Below, piece after piece: positions 42,268 through 51,063 of a DNA stretch of 64,000 bases. Position 1 is the first letter of the stretch. Every line of letters begins with the position of its first letter. Below the pieces are notes generated by a model. It saw only the letters and a program-made list of their open reading frames with translations, did not search any database and was not told the origin of the DNA. Source of the stretch: Mycobacterium sp. NBC_00419 (GTDB lineage: Bacteria; Actinomycetota; Actinomycetes; Mycobacteriales; Mycobacteriaceae); the NCBI RefSeq assembly GCF_036023875.1, contig NZ_CP107931.1:3100001-3164000 (forward strand), read 5' to 3'. The translations under genes were made by a program, and so were the position numbers.

Positions 42268-45200
42268 CTAATGGGAAGCTGTTGAGCCCTCGTCGTTTTC
42301 GTCAGAACGGGACCCGGGCAGCGCGGAGGCGGCCAGGGCGCCCAGGGCGATCAGCGCCGGGAGCTGCACCCACGGTGAATGCCCGATATAGCCGTCGACC
42401 GAACGCCACGGATACCGCGACAGCACCGCCCCGGCGAGGATCAGCCCGCACGACGCGGTCCACAGCGTGACCCTGTCACGCAGGACGTGGCGGTGCCGCA
42501 GTCCATAGGTGACCAGCAGTGCGGTACCGAACACCACCAGCCCGCCGATGCCGGCGATCAGACCGCCCACGGCTAGCACACCGGCACCGGCCAGCACGGG
42601 CACGGTCCAGGGTCGCGCCGGGTCTGCTGCGGCTGGCGGCCGGCGCGCGGGGACCAGCGCCAGCAGTGCCAGCAGCGGCAGCAGGGACAGTCCCACTGCC
42701 AGTCCGGTGCGGTACAGGGTGTTCGACGGGAAGCTCAGCGTGATGGTGCCCTGCTCCCCGGCGGGCACCACCCAGCCCTGCTGCCAGCCGTTGACGACCA
42801 CCGGGGTCAGCGTCACCCCATCGGGGGCATGGGCGACCCAGCCGGGATTGACGCTTTCGGGGACCACCAGCACCCGCGCGATTGGTGCGCGGCTGACGGT
42901 GATGACCCGGCGGTCTGGGCCCCAGCTCGAGACCTGCGCGGGAGTGGTTGTCGCCGTGGGGATCTCAGGCGCCTGGGGTCCGGCCAGTGCCACACCGTCG
43001 ACGATGAAGCCGGAGCCCGGGCTGACCAGGAGTTCCTGCTGGCCGGCGGGCAGCGCGATCGGCGCCGGGTCGCAGGCCTTCGCCGCCAGTGGTTCGCCGT
43101 CGAGCAGGGCGGACACCGTGGTCCTGATCGAGGTCTGCACGAACCGGCCCGACACCGCGATGATCGGCCCCTGTCCGCATGGGATCTCGATGGCGCGGTT
43201 GCGGTTGCGTGCGGCATCCGCGGCGGCCACCGGCTTGCCGTCGGCGCCCAGCACGCTGACCTCGGCCAGCCCCGGCGGTTTGAGCTGGTCGAAGCCCAGC
43301 GCCGTGCGGTCGATGACGTCGTCCCAGTCGAGCAGGCTGATCCGGACGGTGTCGGTGGTTCTCGGGCGCACTGACACGGTCTGTGCGCCGCTGTCGTCGC
43401 CGGCCTTCAGCCTGCGGACCTGCGGCCCGTCGCCGAGGTCGATCGCGACCACCGTCGGATGTGTCGGCAGCGGTGAGGGACTCGGCGTAAGCCGCAACCC
43501 GGTGACCTCCGTCGCCTTGGGCAGCGTCACGGTCAGCGTCGGGCCGGTCTTGTACTGAACGACGCTTTGCGATGCGGTCCACGAGGTCCGGGGGTCGCCG
43601 TCGGTGGCCGCGTACGCCGAGCCTTCGACGTCGATCAGATCGGAGTCGGCGCGCGAGCGGGTGGTACCGGGCTGGGCGATCAGGTCGGCCAGGTTCGGTC
43701 CCTGCCGGGCACGCACCCACACGACCGGACTCACCTGGATCGGGGCGGGCACCGTCAGCGTCCGGCTCAGCGTCACCGGTTCCTCGGGCGCCTGCGACAT
43801 CGACGCGGCGCAGTGCACCCCGTCGGGGGAGTCCGCACAACCCGGCCGGCCCAGCAGTTCGGAGCCCAGATCCCATGCCGCGACGGTCGACCCGGCAGGC
43901 GGGCCCGGCACGATGACGGTGTGCCGGATGTCGACGGGGTGGGCGTAGCCCGAGGCGTCGTACTGGGTGACCGACAGGTCGGTGATGCCGAATTGCACAC
44001 CCGAGGATCCGTCGTCGGTCCCGATCGCGGTGATCCGGACCCACGGTGTCTCACCGACCGGCAGCGCGATCGTCAGCGGCTTTCCGGTCTCCTCGAAACG
44101 CACTGTCGTGGTGCCATTTTCGGTCGACACCTGCAGACGGCGGACCTGCGCGCCGACAGCGGTGGCGCTCGGTGTGACGGTGAGTGTGGCGTTGGTGACC
44201 GGACGGTCGAAGTCGACCTGAAGCCACTGGCCGACCGCGGGCTGCAGTGAGTTCGACACCCACGCGGTCGCCGAATCGCCGTCCACGGCCGCGGCGGGGC
44301 CACTGGCCGGTGCGACGGTGGGCAGCGCGGTGGAGTCCGACGACGAACTCGAGACGCTGAGCCGCCCGCCCGACCAGGCGCCGTGCACCAGCTTGGCGCC
44401 GGGCACCGGGTAGTCGGGCACCCGGTTGAAGGTGTTGCGCCGGTCGCCCTCGGCGCGCACGGCCGACGAATGGTCGTCGACGCGGCCGTAGTCGGTTTCG
44501 CGGTTGACGGGGGTATCGGTGACGGTGACGAGCGGGACGGGCAGATTGGCGCGCTGGGCGTCGGAGGTCAGCAGCAGCGGCCCGAGCGGAGCCTGTCCGA
44601 GCAGGCGGCGTCGTTCGTCGAGCCGCAGTAGCACCTCGGGGCCGCCGTCGACCCTACCCATGCGGTTGGCGTCGGTCAGATACGGTGCACCCGGATTGCC
44701 TTGGGTGTCAACGCGATAGATTTCGATGGCCGGGTAGGCGGGCCGCAGGCCGCTGTCGCTGATGAAGCCCGACAGGAGGCCGGCGCCGACCGGTTCGCCG
44801 AACTCGGCGACCTTCGTCAGTCCCGGCGAGCCGTCGATGGCCCGGTGTACCAGCAGCGGCCGCGCCGAGCGTGAAGTGTCGGGGTCGAGATCGTTTCGCA
44901 CCACCACATAGGAGATGCCTTGTCGGGCAAGGGTATCGGCCAGACCCGCCGACGGCCGCCCGGCGGCGAACAGTCGTTGTACGGAGTCCAGTGCGCGGAT
45001 GGTCTGTGGTGGGGTCAGCGGGATCGAATCCCTTACCCCCCAGGGGCCTTGGCTGAGCACCTGGAGCGGCTCGTCGTGGCTGTTGCCCCACACCTGGGTG
45101 GCGAACGGCGCGCCCGGAGCCACCAGCACACGCCCCGGCGCCGGCTCGCCCCGGTTGTGTTCGGCCAGCCAGGCGGCGGCCTGATGCCAGTAGTCGGGGA

Positions 45201-46500
45201 TGGCACGGAAGGTGCCGGGCGGTGTGAGCCGACCCGTCCAGGCCATCGAGGTGGCCACCGCCAGCGCGGCGAGCACGACGATGCCGACGGCCACCCGCTT
45301 GTCGTCCTCGGGGCGGGCGAACGCCCGGATCAACACCGGTCTCGGGGCAGCGCCCGGCAGCGGAATGCGGCCGAGCAGGTGGGCGATTCCGAGCACCAGC
45401 GGAAGCCGGATCACCGGTTCGAGCTTGTGGACGTTGCGCAGCGGGGCGCCCGCGGCGTCCAGGAACAGCTGAACCTGGTGGGCCAGCGGTGAACCGAGCC
45501 CGCCGGAGTACCCGACGGCCAGCAGGACCACCCCGACCAGCAGCATGGTGACCAGCCGGCCGCGCGCCGGCATCGAGCGCAATGCCAGCCCGGCCAAACC
45601 GCCCGCGGCGACCAGTGTCGTCGCCAGCACCAGCACCGGCTGGGTCACCAGCGAGGAGCCTGCGGTCGCGTTCGGCGACACGAACGGTGTCCAGCTGTCG
45701 GTACCGCGCAGGACCTCGGTCAGCGACGTCCACTGCGTGGTGACCCCGGATGATTCGATGAAGTCCAGGAACGGCGGGCTGATCCGGCCCAGCAGAAGCA
45801 GGGCGACCACCCACCAGGTGATCGCCAGCGCCGAGGCGAGCGCCCACCAGGCGCTGAACCGCCACCACGTCCGGTTCGGCCGGTGGCACAGCCACCAGAT
45901 GATGGCCGGCAGGCATCCGGTGATGGTGGCCACCGCGTTGACCGCGCCCATCAACGCCAGGGCGACACCCGCCCGGGCGGCCAGCATCCGAAGCGATCGC
46001 GAGGAGTCGGCGCGCAGAGCCAGGATCACCGGCAGCAGCACCCACGGCGCCAGCATCATCGGCAGCGTCTCCGAGGAGATCGATCCCAGCGTCGTCAGCA
46101 CCCGCGGCGACAACGCGAACGCCACCGCGGCGATCACCCTCGACGGTCGGGTCCCGATGCCCAGCACTTCGGCCACCCGCAGCAGACCCCAGAAGCCCAC
46201 CGTCAGCAGCAGCGCCCACCACAGCCGCTGGGTGACCCAGCCGGGCAGGCCGAGCGTATCGCCGAGCAGGAAGAACGCCCCGTGCGGGAAGAGATAGCCG
46301 TAGGCCTGGTTCTGCGCCTGCCCGAACGGCAGATCGCTGTTCCACAGGTTGGCGGCGCGGGCCAGGAAGCGCAGCGGATTGGCGGTCAGGTCGAGCTTGG
46401 TGTCGGGGGAGACCATTCCCGGTGACTGCGCGAAGCACAGCACCAGTGCGACGGCGAACGCGCCGCCCAGCCACCGTCGGGACAGCGGCGTTGTGGACAG
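42268..46500 (-). CDS. aftD: Arabinofuranosyltransferase AftD
   Basis: A giant membrane glycosyltransferase of about 1410 aa (GT-C) that adds alpha-1,3 arabinofuranosyl branches to arabinogalactan and lipoarabinomannan from decaprenyl-phospho-arabinose. It has about eleven N-terminal helices, a long extracytoplasmic region with carbohydrate-binding modules, and C-terminal helices (LSLLPLLALLALVPA and others). The KLDLTANPLRFL and PFGQAQNQAYGYLFPHG blocks match the family. GTG 46443 would cut off half of the first helix. CTG 46500, 5 bp after GGAGG, restores LSTTPLSRRWLGG and a full helix, and is chosen although unusual. The 57-aa DUF2613 gene is 46 bp upstream. Confidence 0.9.
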   Translation of the reverse strand: MSTTPLSRRWLGGAFAVALVLCFAQSPGMVSPDTKLDLTANPLRFLARAANLWNSDLPFGQAQNQAYGYLFPHGAFFLLGDTLGLPGWVTQRLWWALLLTVGFWGLLRVAEVLGIGTRPSRVIAAVAFALSPRVLTTLGSISSETLPMMLAPWVLLPVILALRADSSRSLRMLAARAGVALALMGAVNAVATITGCLPAIIWWLCHRPNRTWWRFSAWWALASALAITWWVVALLLLGRISPPFLDFIESSGVTTQWTSLTEVLRGTDSWTPFVSPNATAGSSLVTQPVLVLATTLVAAGGLAGLALRSMPARGRLVTMLLVGVVLLAVGYSGGLGSPLAHQVQLFLDAAGAPLRNVHKLEPVIRLPLVLGIAHLLGRIPLPGAAPRPVLIRAFARPEDDKRVAVGIVVLAALAVATSMAWTGRLTPPGTFRAIPDYWHQAAAWLAEHNRGEPAPGRVLVAPGAPFATQVWGNSHDEPLQVLSQGPWGVRDSIPLTPPQTIRALDSVQRLFAAGRPSAGLADTLARQGISYVVVRNDLDPDTSRSARPLLVHRAIDGSPGLTKVAEFGEPVGAGLLSGFISDSGLRPAYPAIEIYRVDTQGNPGAPYLTDANRMGRVDGGPEVLLRLDERRRLLGQAPLGPLLLTSDAQRANLPVPLVTVTDTPVNRETDYGRVDDHSSAVRAEGDRRNTFNRVPDYPVPGAKLVHGAWSGGRLSVSSSSSDSTALPTVAPASGPAAAVDGDSATAWVSNSLQPAVGQWLQVDFDRPVTNATLTVTPSATAVGAQVRRLQVSTENGTTTVRFEETGKPLTIALPVGETPWVRITAIGTDDGSSGVQFGITDLSVTQYDASGYAHPVDIRHTVIVPGPPAGSTVAAWDLGSELLGRPGCADSPDGVHCAASMSQAPEEPVTLSRTLTVPAPIQVSPVVWVRARQGPNLADLIAQPGTTRSRADSDLIDVEGSAYAATDGDPRTSWTASQSVVQYKTGPTLTVTLPKATEVTGLRLTPSPSPLPTHPTVVAIDLGDGPQVRRLKAGDDSGAQTVSVRPRTTDTVRISLLDWDDVIDRTALGFDQLKPPGLAEVSVLGADGKPVAAADAARNRNRAIEIPCGQGPIIAVSGRFVQTSIRTTVSALLDGEPLAAKACDPAPIALPAGQQELLVSPGSGFIVDGVALAGPQAPEIPTATTTPAQVSSWGPDRRVITVSRAPIARVLVVPESVNPGWVAHAPDGVTLTPVVVNGWQQGWVVPAGEQGTITLSFPSNTLYRTGLAVGLSLLPLLALLALVPARRPPAAADPARPWTVPVLAGAGVLAVGGLIAGIGGLVVFGTALLVTYGLRHRHVLRDRVTLWTASCGLILAGAVLSRYPWRSVDGYIGHSPWVQLPALIALGALAASALPGSRSDENDEGSTASH

Positions 46501-46546
46501 GGGTGCCTCCGTGACCGCGGGGGAGGCGGCGGCGAGCGTGCTCAGG

Positions 46547-46720
46547 CTAGCCGCGGTTGCCGTACTCGACGCGGTTGAGCACCGATGACGCCGGGTCGCC
46601 GGCTGATAGCGGCGGCTTGGTGTCCTGCTGGATCATCAGCGTCACCCCGAACACCGAGGCTGCTCCGAGCAGCAGGCCGACCACGATGCTGGCGGCGGCG
46701 GGAACCACGAACCGGGTCAT
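46547..46720 (-). CDS. Small DUF2613 membrane protein (Rv0236A type)
   Basis: A 57-aa protein with a single transmembrane helix (ASIVVGLLLGAASVFGVTLM, about residues 10-29) and a short polar C-terminus ending VLNRVEYGNRG. This matches the length and pattern of Rv0236A, always found just before aftD in mycobacteria. ATG 46720 follows GGAGA. Function is unknown. Strict pairing with aftD suggests a partner or stabilising subunit. It is the first gene of the minus-strand aftD-php-ligase unit. Confidence 0.85.
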   Translation of the reverse strand: MTRFVVPAAASIVVGLLLGAASVFGVTLMIQQDTKPPLSAGDPASSVLNRVEYGNRG

Positions 46721-46791
46721 GATCGGGTCTCCTCTGCGCTACGGGGACGGGTCAGGTCAGGTGGGGGGTACCCGCTGGTCAACCTAACACG

Positions 46792-46811
46792 CGTCCAACC
46801 GCGGTTGGACG
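46792..46811. promoter_or_regulatory. 20-bp perfect palindrome between aftD unit and lpqI
   Basis: CGTCCAACCGCGGTTGGACG is perfectly palindromic. It lies in the 119-bp divergent spacer, 29 bp upstream of lpqI and 71 bp upstream of the DUF2613 gene. It has the size of a dimeric repressor site. The TetR gene at 48087 is a possible source, but nothing in the sequence proves the link. Confidence 0.6.
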
Positions 46812-46839
46812 ACGGCGGCGCTCGTGACAGCATGGGCGG

Positions 46840-48039
46840 ATGGCTAGACGCGTGCTCTCCCTCCGCGGAATCGCCGCGGTGTCGACGTTGCCGTTGCTGA
46901 TCCTGGGGTGTTCGTCGCCCGCTACTAAGAGCGCGCCGGCATCGTCGTCGCCGGTCAGCTCCGCCTCCGGAGCCAGTGTCGCTCCGTTGGCCGGCCCGCT
47001 CCCGGTGCCCGCCGCCCCGGCGGCACCGGTGTGCGGTGACCCGTTGACGATGTCGACCCGCGACAAGCTCGCACAGCTGCTCATGGTCGGCGTGCGCAAC
47101 GCCGCCGATGCCCGCGCCGTGGTGAGCAACTACCACGTCGGCGGAATCTTCATCGGCAGCTGGACCGACCTGTCGATGCTGACCGACGGTTCGCTGCCCG
47201 ACATCGCGAACGCGGGCCCGCTGCCGCTGGCGGTCAGCGTCGATGAGGAGGGTGGCCGGGTCGCCCGGCTGACGAGCCTCATCGGTGCCGCACCCTCGGC
47301 CCGCGTGCTGGCCCAGACGAAAACTCCCGACGAGGTCTACCAGCTGGCCCTGGACCGTGGCCGGCAGATGCGCGGCCTGGGGATCACCGTCGACTTCGCC
47401 CCGGTGGTCGACGTGACCGCCGCCGCCGCCGACACCGTCATCGGCGACCGGTCGTTTTCGAATGATCCGGCTGTGGTGACCGCCTACGCGGGCGCCTACG
47501 CACGTGGTCTGCGGGACGCAGGTCTGTTGCCGGTGCTCAAGCACTTCCCCGGCCACGGCCACGGCTCGGGCGACTCGCACACCGCCGGCGCGGTGACCAC
47601 CCCGCCGCTGGCGGACCTGCAGGCCAACGACCTGATTCCGTACCGCACCCTGGCCGCCGAGGCTCCGGTGGCGGTGATGATCGGCCACCTCGAGGTGCCC
47701 GGCCTGACCAATGGTGTGCCGGCCAGCCTCAGCCCCGCGGCGGTAGGCCTGCTGCGCAGCGGCAATTACGGCGGGCCGCCCTTCAACGGCATCGTCTTCA
47801 CCGACGACCTGTCCAGTATGGCTGCCATCTCCTCGCACTACGGGGTCGCCGAGGCGGTCCTGCGGGCCCTGCAGGCCGGTGCGGACGTCGGCCTGTGGGT
47901 GACCACCGACGAAGTCCCCGCGGTGCTCGACCGGCTGGAGTCAGCAGTCAACGGCGGCGAGCTGTCGTTGCCTGCGATCGACGCCTCGGTGCTGCGTCTG
48001 GCCGGGTTGAAGGGCCCCAGTCCGCGCTGCGGCGGTTAG
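46840..48039 (+). CDS. lpqI: LpqI, lipoprotein beta-N-acetylglucosaminidase (GH3, NagZ-like)
   Basis: A 399-aa secreted lipoprotein. The signal peptide ends in the lipobox LILGC with Cys24, followed by a Ser/Ala/Pro-rich linker to about residue 65. The GH3 domain carries KHFPGHGHGSGDSH, the NagZ loop with catalytic Asp/His, the substrate-binding VDEEGGRV and the nucleophile Asp in FTDDLSSM. The enzyme removes GlcNAc from peptidoglycan fragments during wall recycling, outside the membrane. ATG 46840 is used. It is divergent from the aftD unit and followed 47 bp later by tetR, as in Rv0237-Rv0238. Confidence 0.9.
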   Translation: MARRVLSLRGIAAVSTLPLLILGCSSPATKSAPASSSPVSSASGASVAPLAGPLPVPAAPAAPVCGDPLTMSTRDKLAQLLMVGVRNAADARAVVSNYHVGGIFIGSWTDLSMLTDGSLPDIANAGPLPLAVSVDEEGGRVARLTSLIGAAPSARVLAQTKTPDEVYQLALDRGRQMRGLGITVDFAPVVDVTAAAADTVIGDRSFSNDPAVVTAYAGAYARGLRDAGLLPVLKHFPGHGHGSGDSHTAGAVTTPPLADLQANDLIPYRTLAAEAPVAVMIGHLEVPGLTNGVPASLSPAAVGLLRSGNYGGPPFNGIVFTDDLSSMAAISSHYGVAEAVLRALQAGADVGLWVTTDEVPAVLDRLESAVNGGELSLPAIDASVLRLAGLKGPSPRCGG

Positions 48040-48086
48040 CCTCTTCCTAGCGCGGCGAAAAGCCCAGGACAGAGAAGGCGGCGACC

Positions 48087-48713
48087 ATGGCGGCAGGTGG
48101 CACCAAACGGTTGCCGCGTGCCGTGCGCGAGCAGCAGATGCTCGACGCGGCCGTCCAGATGTTCTCGGTCAACGGCTATCACGAGACCTCGATGGACGTC
48201 ATCGCCGCCGAAGCCGAGATTTCCAAGCCGATGCTCTATCTGTATTACGGCTCCAAAGAGGAGTTGTTCGGGGCATGCCTGAGCCGCGAACTGAGCCGCT
48301 TCATCGAGGCGGTCGGCAAGGACATCGATCTCACGCAAAGCCCGCACGAGCTGCTCCGCAGCGTCATTCTCTCGGTGCTGCAGTACATCGACTCCAACCG
48401 GGCGTCCTGGATCGTGCTGTACACCCAGGCGACCAGTTCGCAGGCGTTCGCGCACACCGTGCGGGAAGGGCGCGAGAAGATCATCGACATGGTGGCCCGC
48501 CTGCTGGAGACGGGTACCCGTCATCCCGAGCCGGACACCGACTTCCACATGATGGCCGTCGCCCTGGTGGGTGCGGGTGAGGCGGTCGCGGCGCAGGTCA
48601 GCGCCGGCGAGGCCGACGTCGACGAGGCGGCGGCGTTGCTGATCAACCTGTTCTGGCGTGGCCTCAAGGGTGCGCCGGCGGAAAAGGAAAACCACTCGGC
48701 CGGATCGCACTGA
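48087..48713 (+). CDS. TetR-family regulator (Rv0238 type)
   Basis: A 208-aa TetR repressor. The helix-turn-helix is at about residues 34-53 (SMDVIAAEAEISKPMLYLYY), followed by GSKEELFGACL. The C-terminal domain is hydrophobic enough to bind an acyl ligand. ATG 48087 is used. It lies beside htdX-fabG4-fadA2-fadE5, whose promoters share a TTAC-N6-GTAA motif (50989 and 56927). A local repressor controlling those genes through that motif is a reasonable hypothesis. Convergent to htdX, 10 bp apart. Confidence 0.85.
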   Translation: MAAGGTKRLPRAVREQQMLDAAVQMFSVNGYHETSMDVIAAEAEISKPMLYLYYGSKEELFGACLSRELSRFIEAVGKDIDLTQSPHELLRSVILSVLQYIDSNRASWIVLYTQATSSQAFAHTVREGREKIIDMVARLLETGTRHPEPDTDFHMMAVALVGAGEAVAAQVSAGEADVDEAAALLINLFWRGLKGAPAEKENHSAGSH

Positions 48714-48723
48714 GCCCGGCTGG

Positions 48724-49575
48724 CTACAGCCCGCGCACCGTCGCGCTCAGATGCGGATACCCCTTGGCGATGTTGCGCAGGGCGATATCCCATCCGTCGG
48801 CAGCCCGTTCGACGTAGAGGCCGGCGCTGGCCGGCAGCACCACCGGTTTGCCGAACTTCACCGAATAGCGCACCGCGTCGGGAAGCTGGCCTTCGATATT
48901 GGCCAGAACTGCTGCAGCACTGAACATTCCGTGGGCGATGGCAGTCGGAAACCCGAACAGCTTGGCACCCAGGGCACTGGTATGGATCGGATTGTGGTCA
49001 CCGCTGACGGAGGCGTAGCGACGAATCTGGCCGGGGGTGATCCGCAGAATTGCGTTGGGCGGCGCCAACTTCGGCTGCTTCGGCGGCTCGGGGCGGGGCT
49101 CACCGGAGAGGCTGGTGCGCTGCTGGTGCAAGAAGGTGGTCACCTGGTGCCACGCCGGCTCGTTGCCGACCTTGACGTCGGTGACCAGATCGACCAGCAG
49201 GCCCTTGCGGTGCTCCCGCAGATTCTCCGCGTGCACGCTGACGCCGACGGTGTCGGTGACCGCGATCGGCCGGTACTGGGTGATGTGGTTCTCGACGTGC
49301 ACCGCACCCATGGCGGCGAAGGGGAAGTCGAAGCCGGTCACCAAGGACATGACCGTCGGGAAGGTCAGGGCGAACGGGTACGTCAGCGGAACGGTGTCGC
49401 CGTAGCGCAGCCCGGTGACCGCCGCGTAGGCGGCCACATTCGATCGGTCGATCGGCAGCTCGTCGACGGTCAGGGTTCGGGTGGGCAGGCTTTCGTTGCG
49501 CGCGATGAACGGCAGCGAACCGGCCGCGGCCCGCAGCATATTGCGCAGCCCGCTGGGTTGTTCGGTCATAGTCAT
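48724..49575 (-). CDS. htdX: HtdX, 3-hydroxyacyl-thioester dehydratase
   Basis: A 283-aa double hot-dog dehydratase/hydratase. The N-terminal half (about residues 1-145) is a degenerate hot-dog with YPFALTFPTVMSLVTGF. The C-terminal half carries the MaoC active site YASVSGDHNPIHTS, with Asp and His, and AIAHGMFSAAAVLA. It interconverts (R)-3-hydroxyacyl and trans-2-enoyl thioesters. The start is ATG 49575 (or 49569, two codons later). It begins 4 bp after fabG4, giving a reductase-dehydratase pair in one operon, the Rv0242c-Rv0241c arrangement. Confidence 0.88.
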   Translation of the reverse strand: MTMTEQPSGLRNMLRAAAGSLPFIARNESLPTRTLTVDELPIDRSNVAAYAAVTGLRYGDTVPLTYPFALTFPTVMSLVTGFDFPFAAMGAVHVENHITQYRPIAVTDTVGVSVHAENLREHRKGLLVDLVTDVKVGNEPAWHQVTTFLHQQRTSLSGEPRPEPPKQPKLAPPNAILRITPGQIRRYASVSGDHNPIHTSALGAKLFGFPTAIAHGMFSAAAVLANIEGQLPDAVRYSVKFGKPVVLPASAGLYVERAADGWDIALRNIAKGYPHLSATVRGL

Positions 49576-49579
49576 CCGA

Positions 49580-50944
49580 CTATGCCCCCAGCATGGCCTG
49601 GCCGCACACCCGGATGACGTTGCCGGTCACCGCGTTCGACGCCGGGCTCGCGAAATAGGCGATGGCCTCGGCGACATCGACGGGCTTGCCGCCCTGGTAC
49701 AGCGAGTTCAGCCGACGGCCGACTTCGCGGGTGGCCAGCGGGATCGCCGCGGTCATCGCGGTCTCGATGAACCCGGGTGCGATGGCGTTGATGGTGATGC
49801 CCTTGTCGGCCAGCGAGGGCGCCAGCGCCTGCGTGATGCCGATCATGCCCGCCTTGGTGGTGGCGTAGTTGGTCTGGCCGCGATTGCCTGCGATACCGGC
49901 CATCGAGGACAGCCCGATGATCCGTCCGCCTTCGGCGATGCTGCCATTGGCGACAAGGCCCTCGGTGAGCCGTTGCGGGGCAAGCAGATTCACCGCGATC
50001 ACCGCGTCCCAGCGGGCGTCGTCCATATTGGCGAGCAACTTGTCGCGGGTGATACCGGCGTTGTTGACCAGGATGTCGGCCCGGCCGCCGTTGACATCCG
50101 CATAGTGCTCGCGCAGGTGCTCGGTGATCTTGTCGACGGCATCCGCGGCGGTGACGTCCAGCGCCAGCGCCGTCCCGCCCACCTTGGCGGCCGTTTCACC
50201 CAGGGCGTCATGGGCGGCTTCGATGTCGATCGCCACGACCTTGGCTCCGTCGCGGGCGAACACCTCGGCGATGGTGGCGCCGATGCCGCGGGCCGCTCCC
50301 GTCACCACGGCGACCTTGCCGGCCAGCGGCTTGTCCCAGTCGGCGGGCGGCGTCGAGTCGGCAGCCCCGACGTAGAACACCTGCCCGTCGACGTAGGCCG
50401 ACTTGGCGGACAGGATGAACCGCAGCGTCGATTCCAGGCCCGTCGCAGCGGGTTTGGCGTCAGGGGAGAGATAGACCAGGGCCACCGTGGCGCCGCGGCG
50501 CAGCTCCTTGCCCAGCGATCGGGTGAAGCCTTCCAGTGCGCGCTGGCAGATGTGTTCGTCGGCGGTGGCAGTCTCGTCGGGGGTGGTGCCGACGACGACG
50601 ACGCGACCCGACGGCCCGAGATTGCGCAGCAGCGGGGTGAAGAACTCGTAGAGGCCGCGCAGCTTGACCGGTTCGGTGATGCCGGTGGCATCAAAGACCA
50701 GACCGCCGAAGGAGTCGGCCCAGCGGCCACCGAGATTGTCCGACACCAGCTGGTAATCCTCGGCCAGTGCGGCGCGCAGCGGTTCGACCACGCGGCCCTC
50801 GCCGCCGATCAGCAGTGAGCCGGCCAGCGGAGGTTCGCCCGGCCGGTAGCGGCGCAGCGTTTCGGGCTGCGGGACGCCGAGCTGCTTGGCCAGGAACGAT
50901 CCGGGGGCGGAGTTGACGACTTGCGTGAACACGTCGGAAGCCAC
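49580..50944 (-). CDS. fabG4: FabG4, high-molecular-weight 3-oxoacyl reductase
   Basis: A 454-aa reductase of exactly the FabG4 length. The N-terminal ~200 residues form a flavodoxin-like domain. The C-terminal short-chain dehydrogenase has [25 protein letters not shown], and the catalytic Ser, Tyr and Lys in [20 protein letters not shown] followed by TKAG. It is an NADH-dependent 3-oxoacyl-CoA/ACP reductase. The start is GTG 50944 with AAAGG upstream. It shares a 119-bp promoter region with fadA2, containing a 16-bp palindrome. It is co-transcribed with htdX. Confidence 0.92.
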   Translation of the reverse strand: MASDVFTQVVNSAPGSFLAKQLGVPQPETLRRYRPGEPPLAGSLLIGGEGRVVEPLRAALAEDYQLVSDNLGGRWADSFGGLVFDATGITEPVKLRGLYEFFTPLLRNLGPSGRVVVVGTTPDETATADEHICQRALEGFTRSLGKELRRGATVALVYLSPDAKPAATGLESTLRFILSAKSAYVDGQVFYVGAADSTPPADWDKPLAGKVAVVTGAARGIGATIAEVFARDGAKVVAIDIEAAHDALGETAAKVGGTALALDVTAADAVDKITEHLREHYADVNGGRADILVNNAGITRDKLLANMDDARWDAVIAVNLLAPQRLTEGLVANGSIAEGGRIIGLSSMAGIAGNRGQTNYATTKAGMIGITQALAPSLADKGITINAIAPGFIETAMTAAIPLATREVGRRLNSLYQGGKPVDVAEAIAYFASPASNAVTGNVIRVCGQAMLGA

Positions 50945-50988
50945 GAATCTGCCTTTCGCGTTTGCGGTGCGGGTGGACCGGGAACGAA

Positions 50989-51004
50989 CTTACTCTAGAG
51001 TAAG
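50989..51004. promoter_or_regulatory. 16-bp palindrome, shared fabG4/fadA2 operator candidate
   Basis: CTTACTCTAGAGTAAG is a perfect palindrome centred between fabG4 and fadA2. Its core TTAC-N6-GTAA recurs upstream of fadE5 at 56927. TTACTC (50990-50995) and TACTAT (51014-51019), 18 bp apart, could be the -35 and -10 of the fadA2 promoter, so a bound repressor would block it. A second inverted repeat, GGTGGGTA/TACCCACC, lies at 51008-51036. Confidence 0.65.
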
Positions 51005-51063
51005 AACGGTGGGTACTATGGGTCCGTATACCCACCTGAACCGACGACACAGCGGAGATTCCC

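Noticed and set aside
46443..46443. GTG 46443 as aftD start
   Set aside because: It would remove about half of the first membrane helix and lacks a ribosome-binding site; CTG 46500 with GGAGG fits better.
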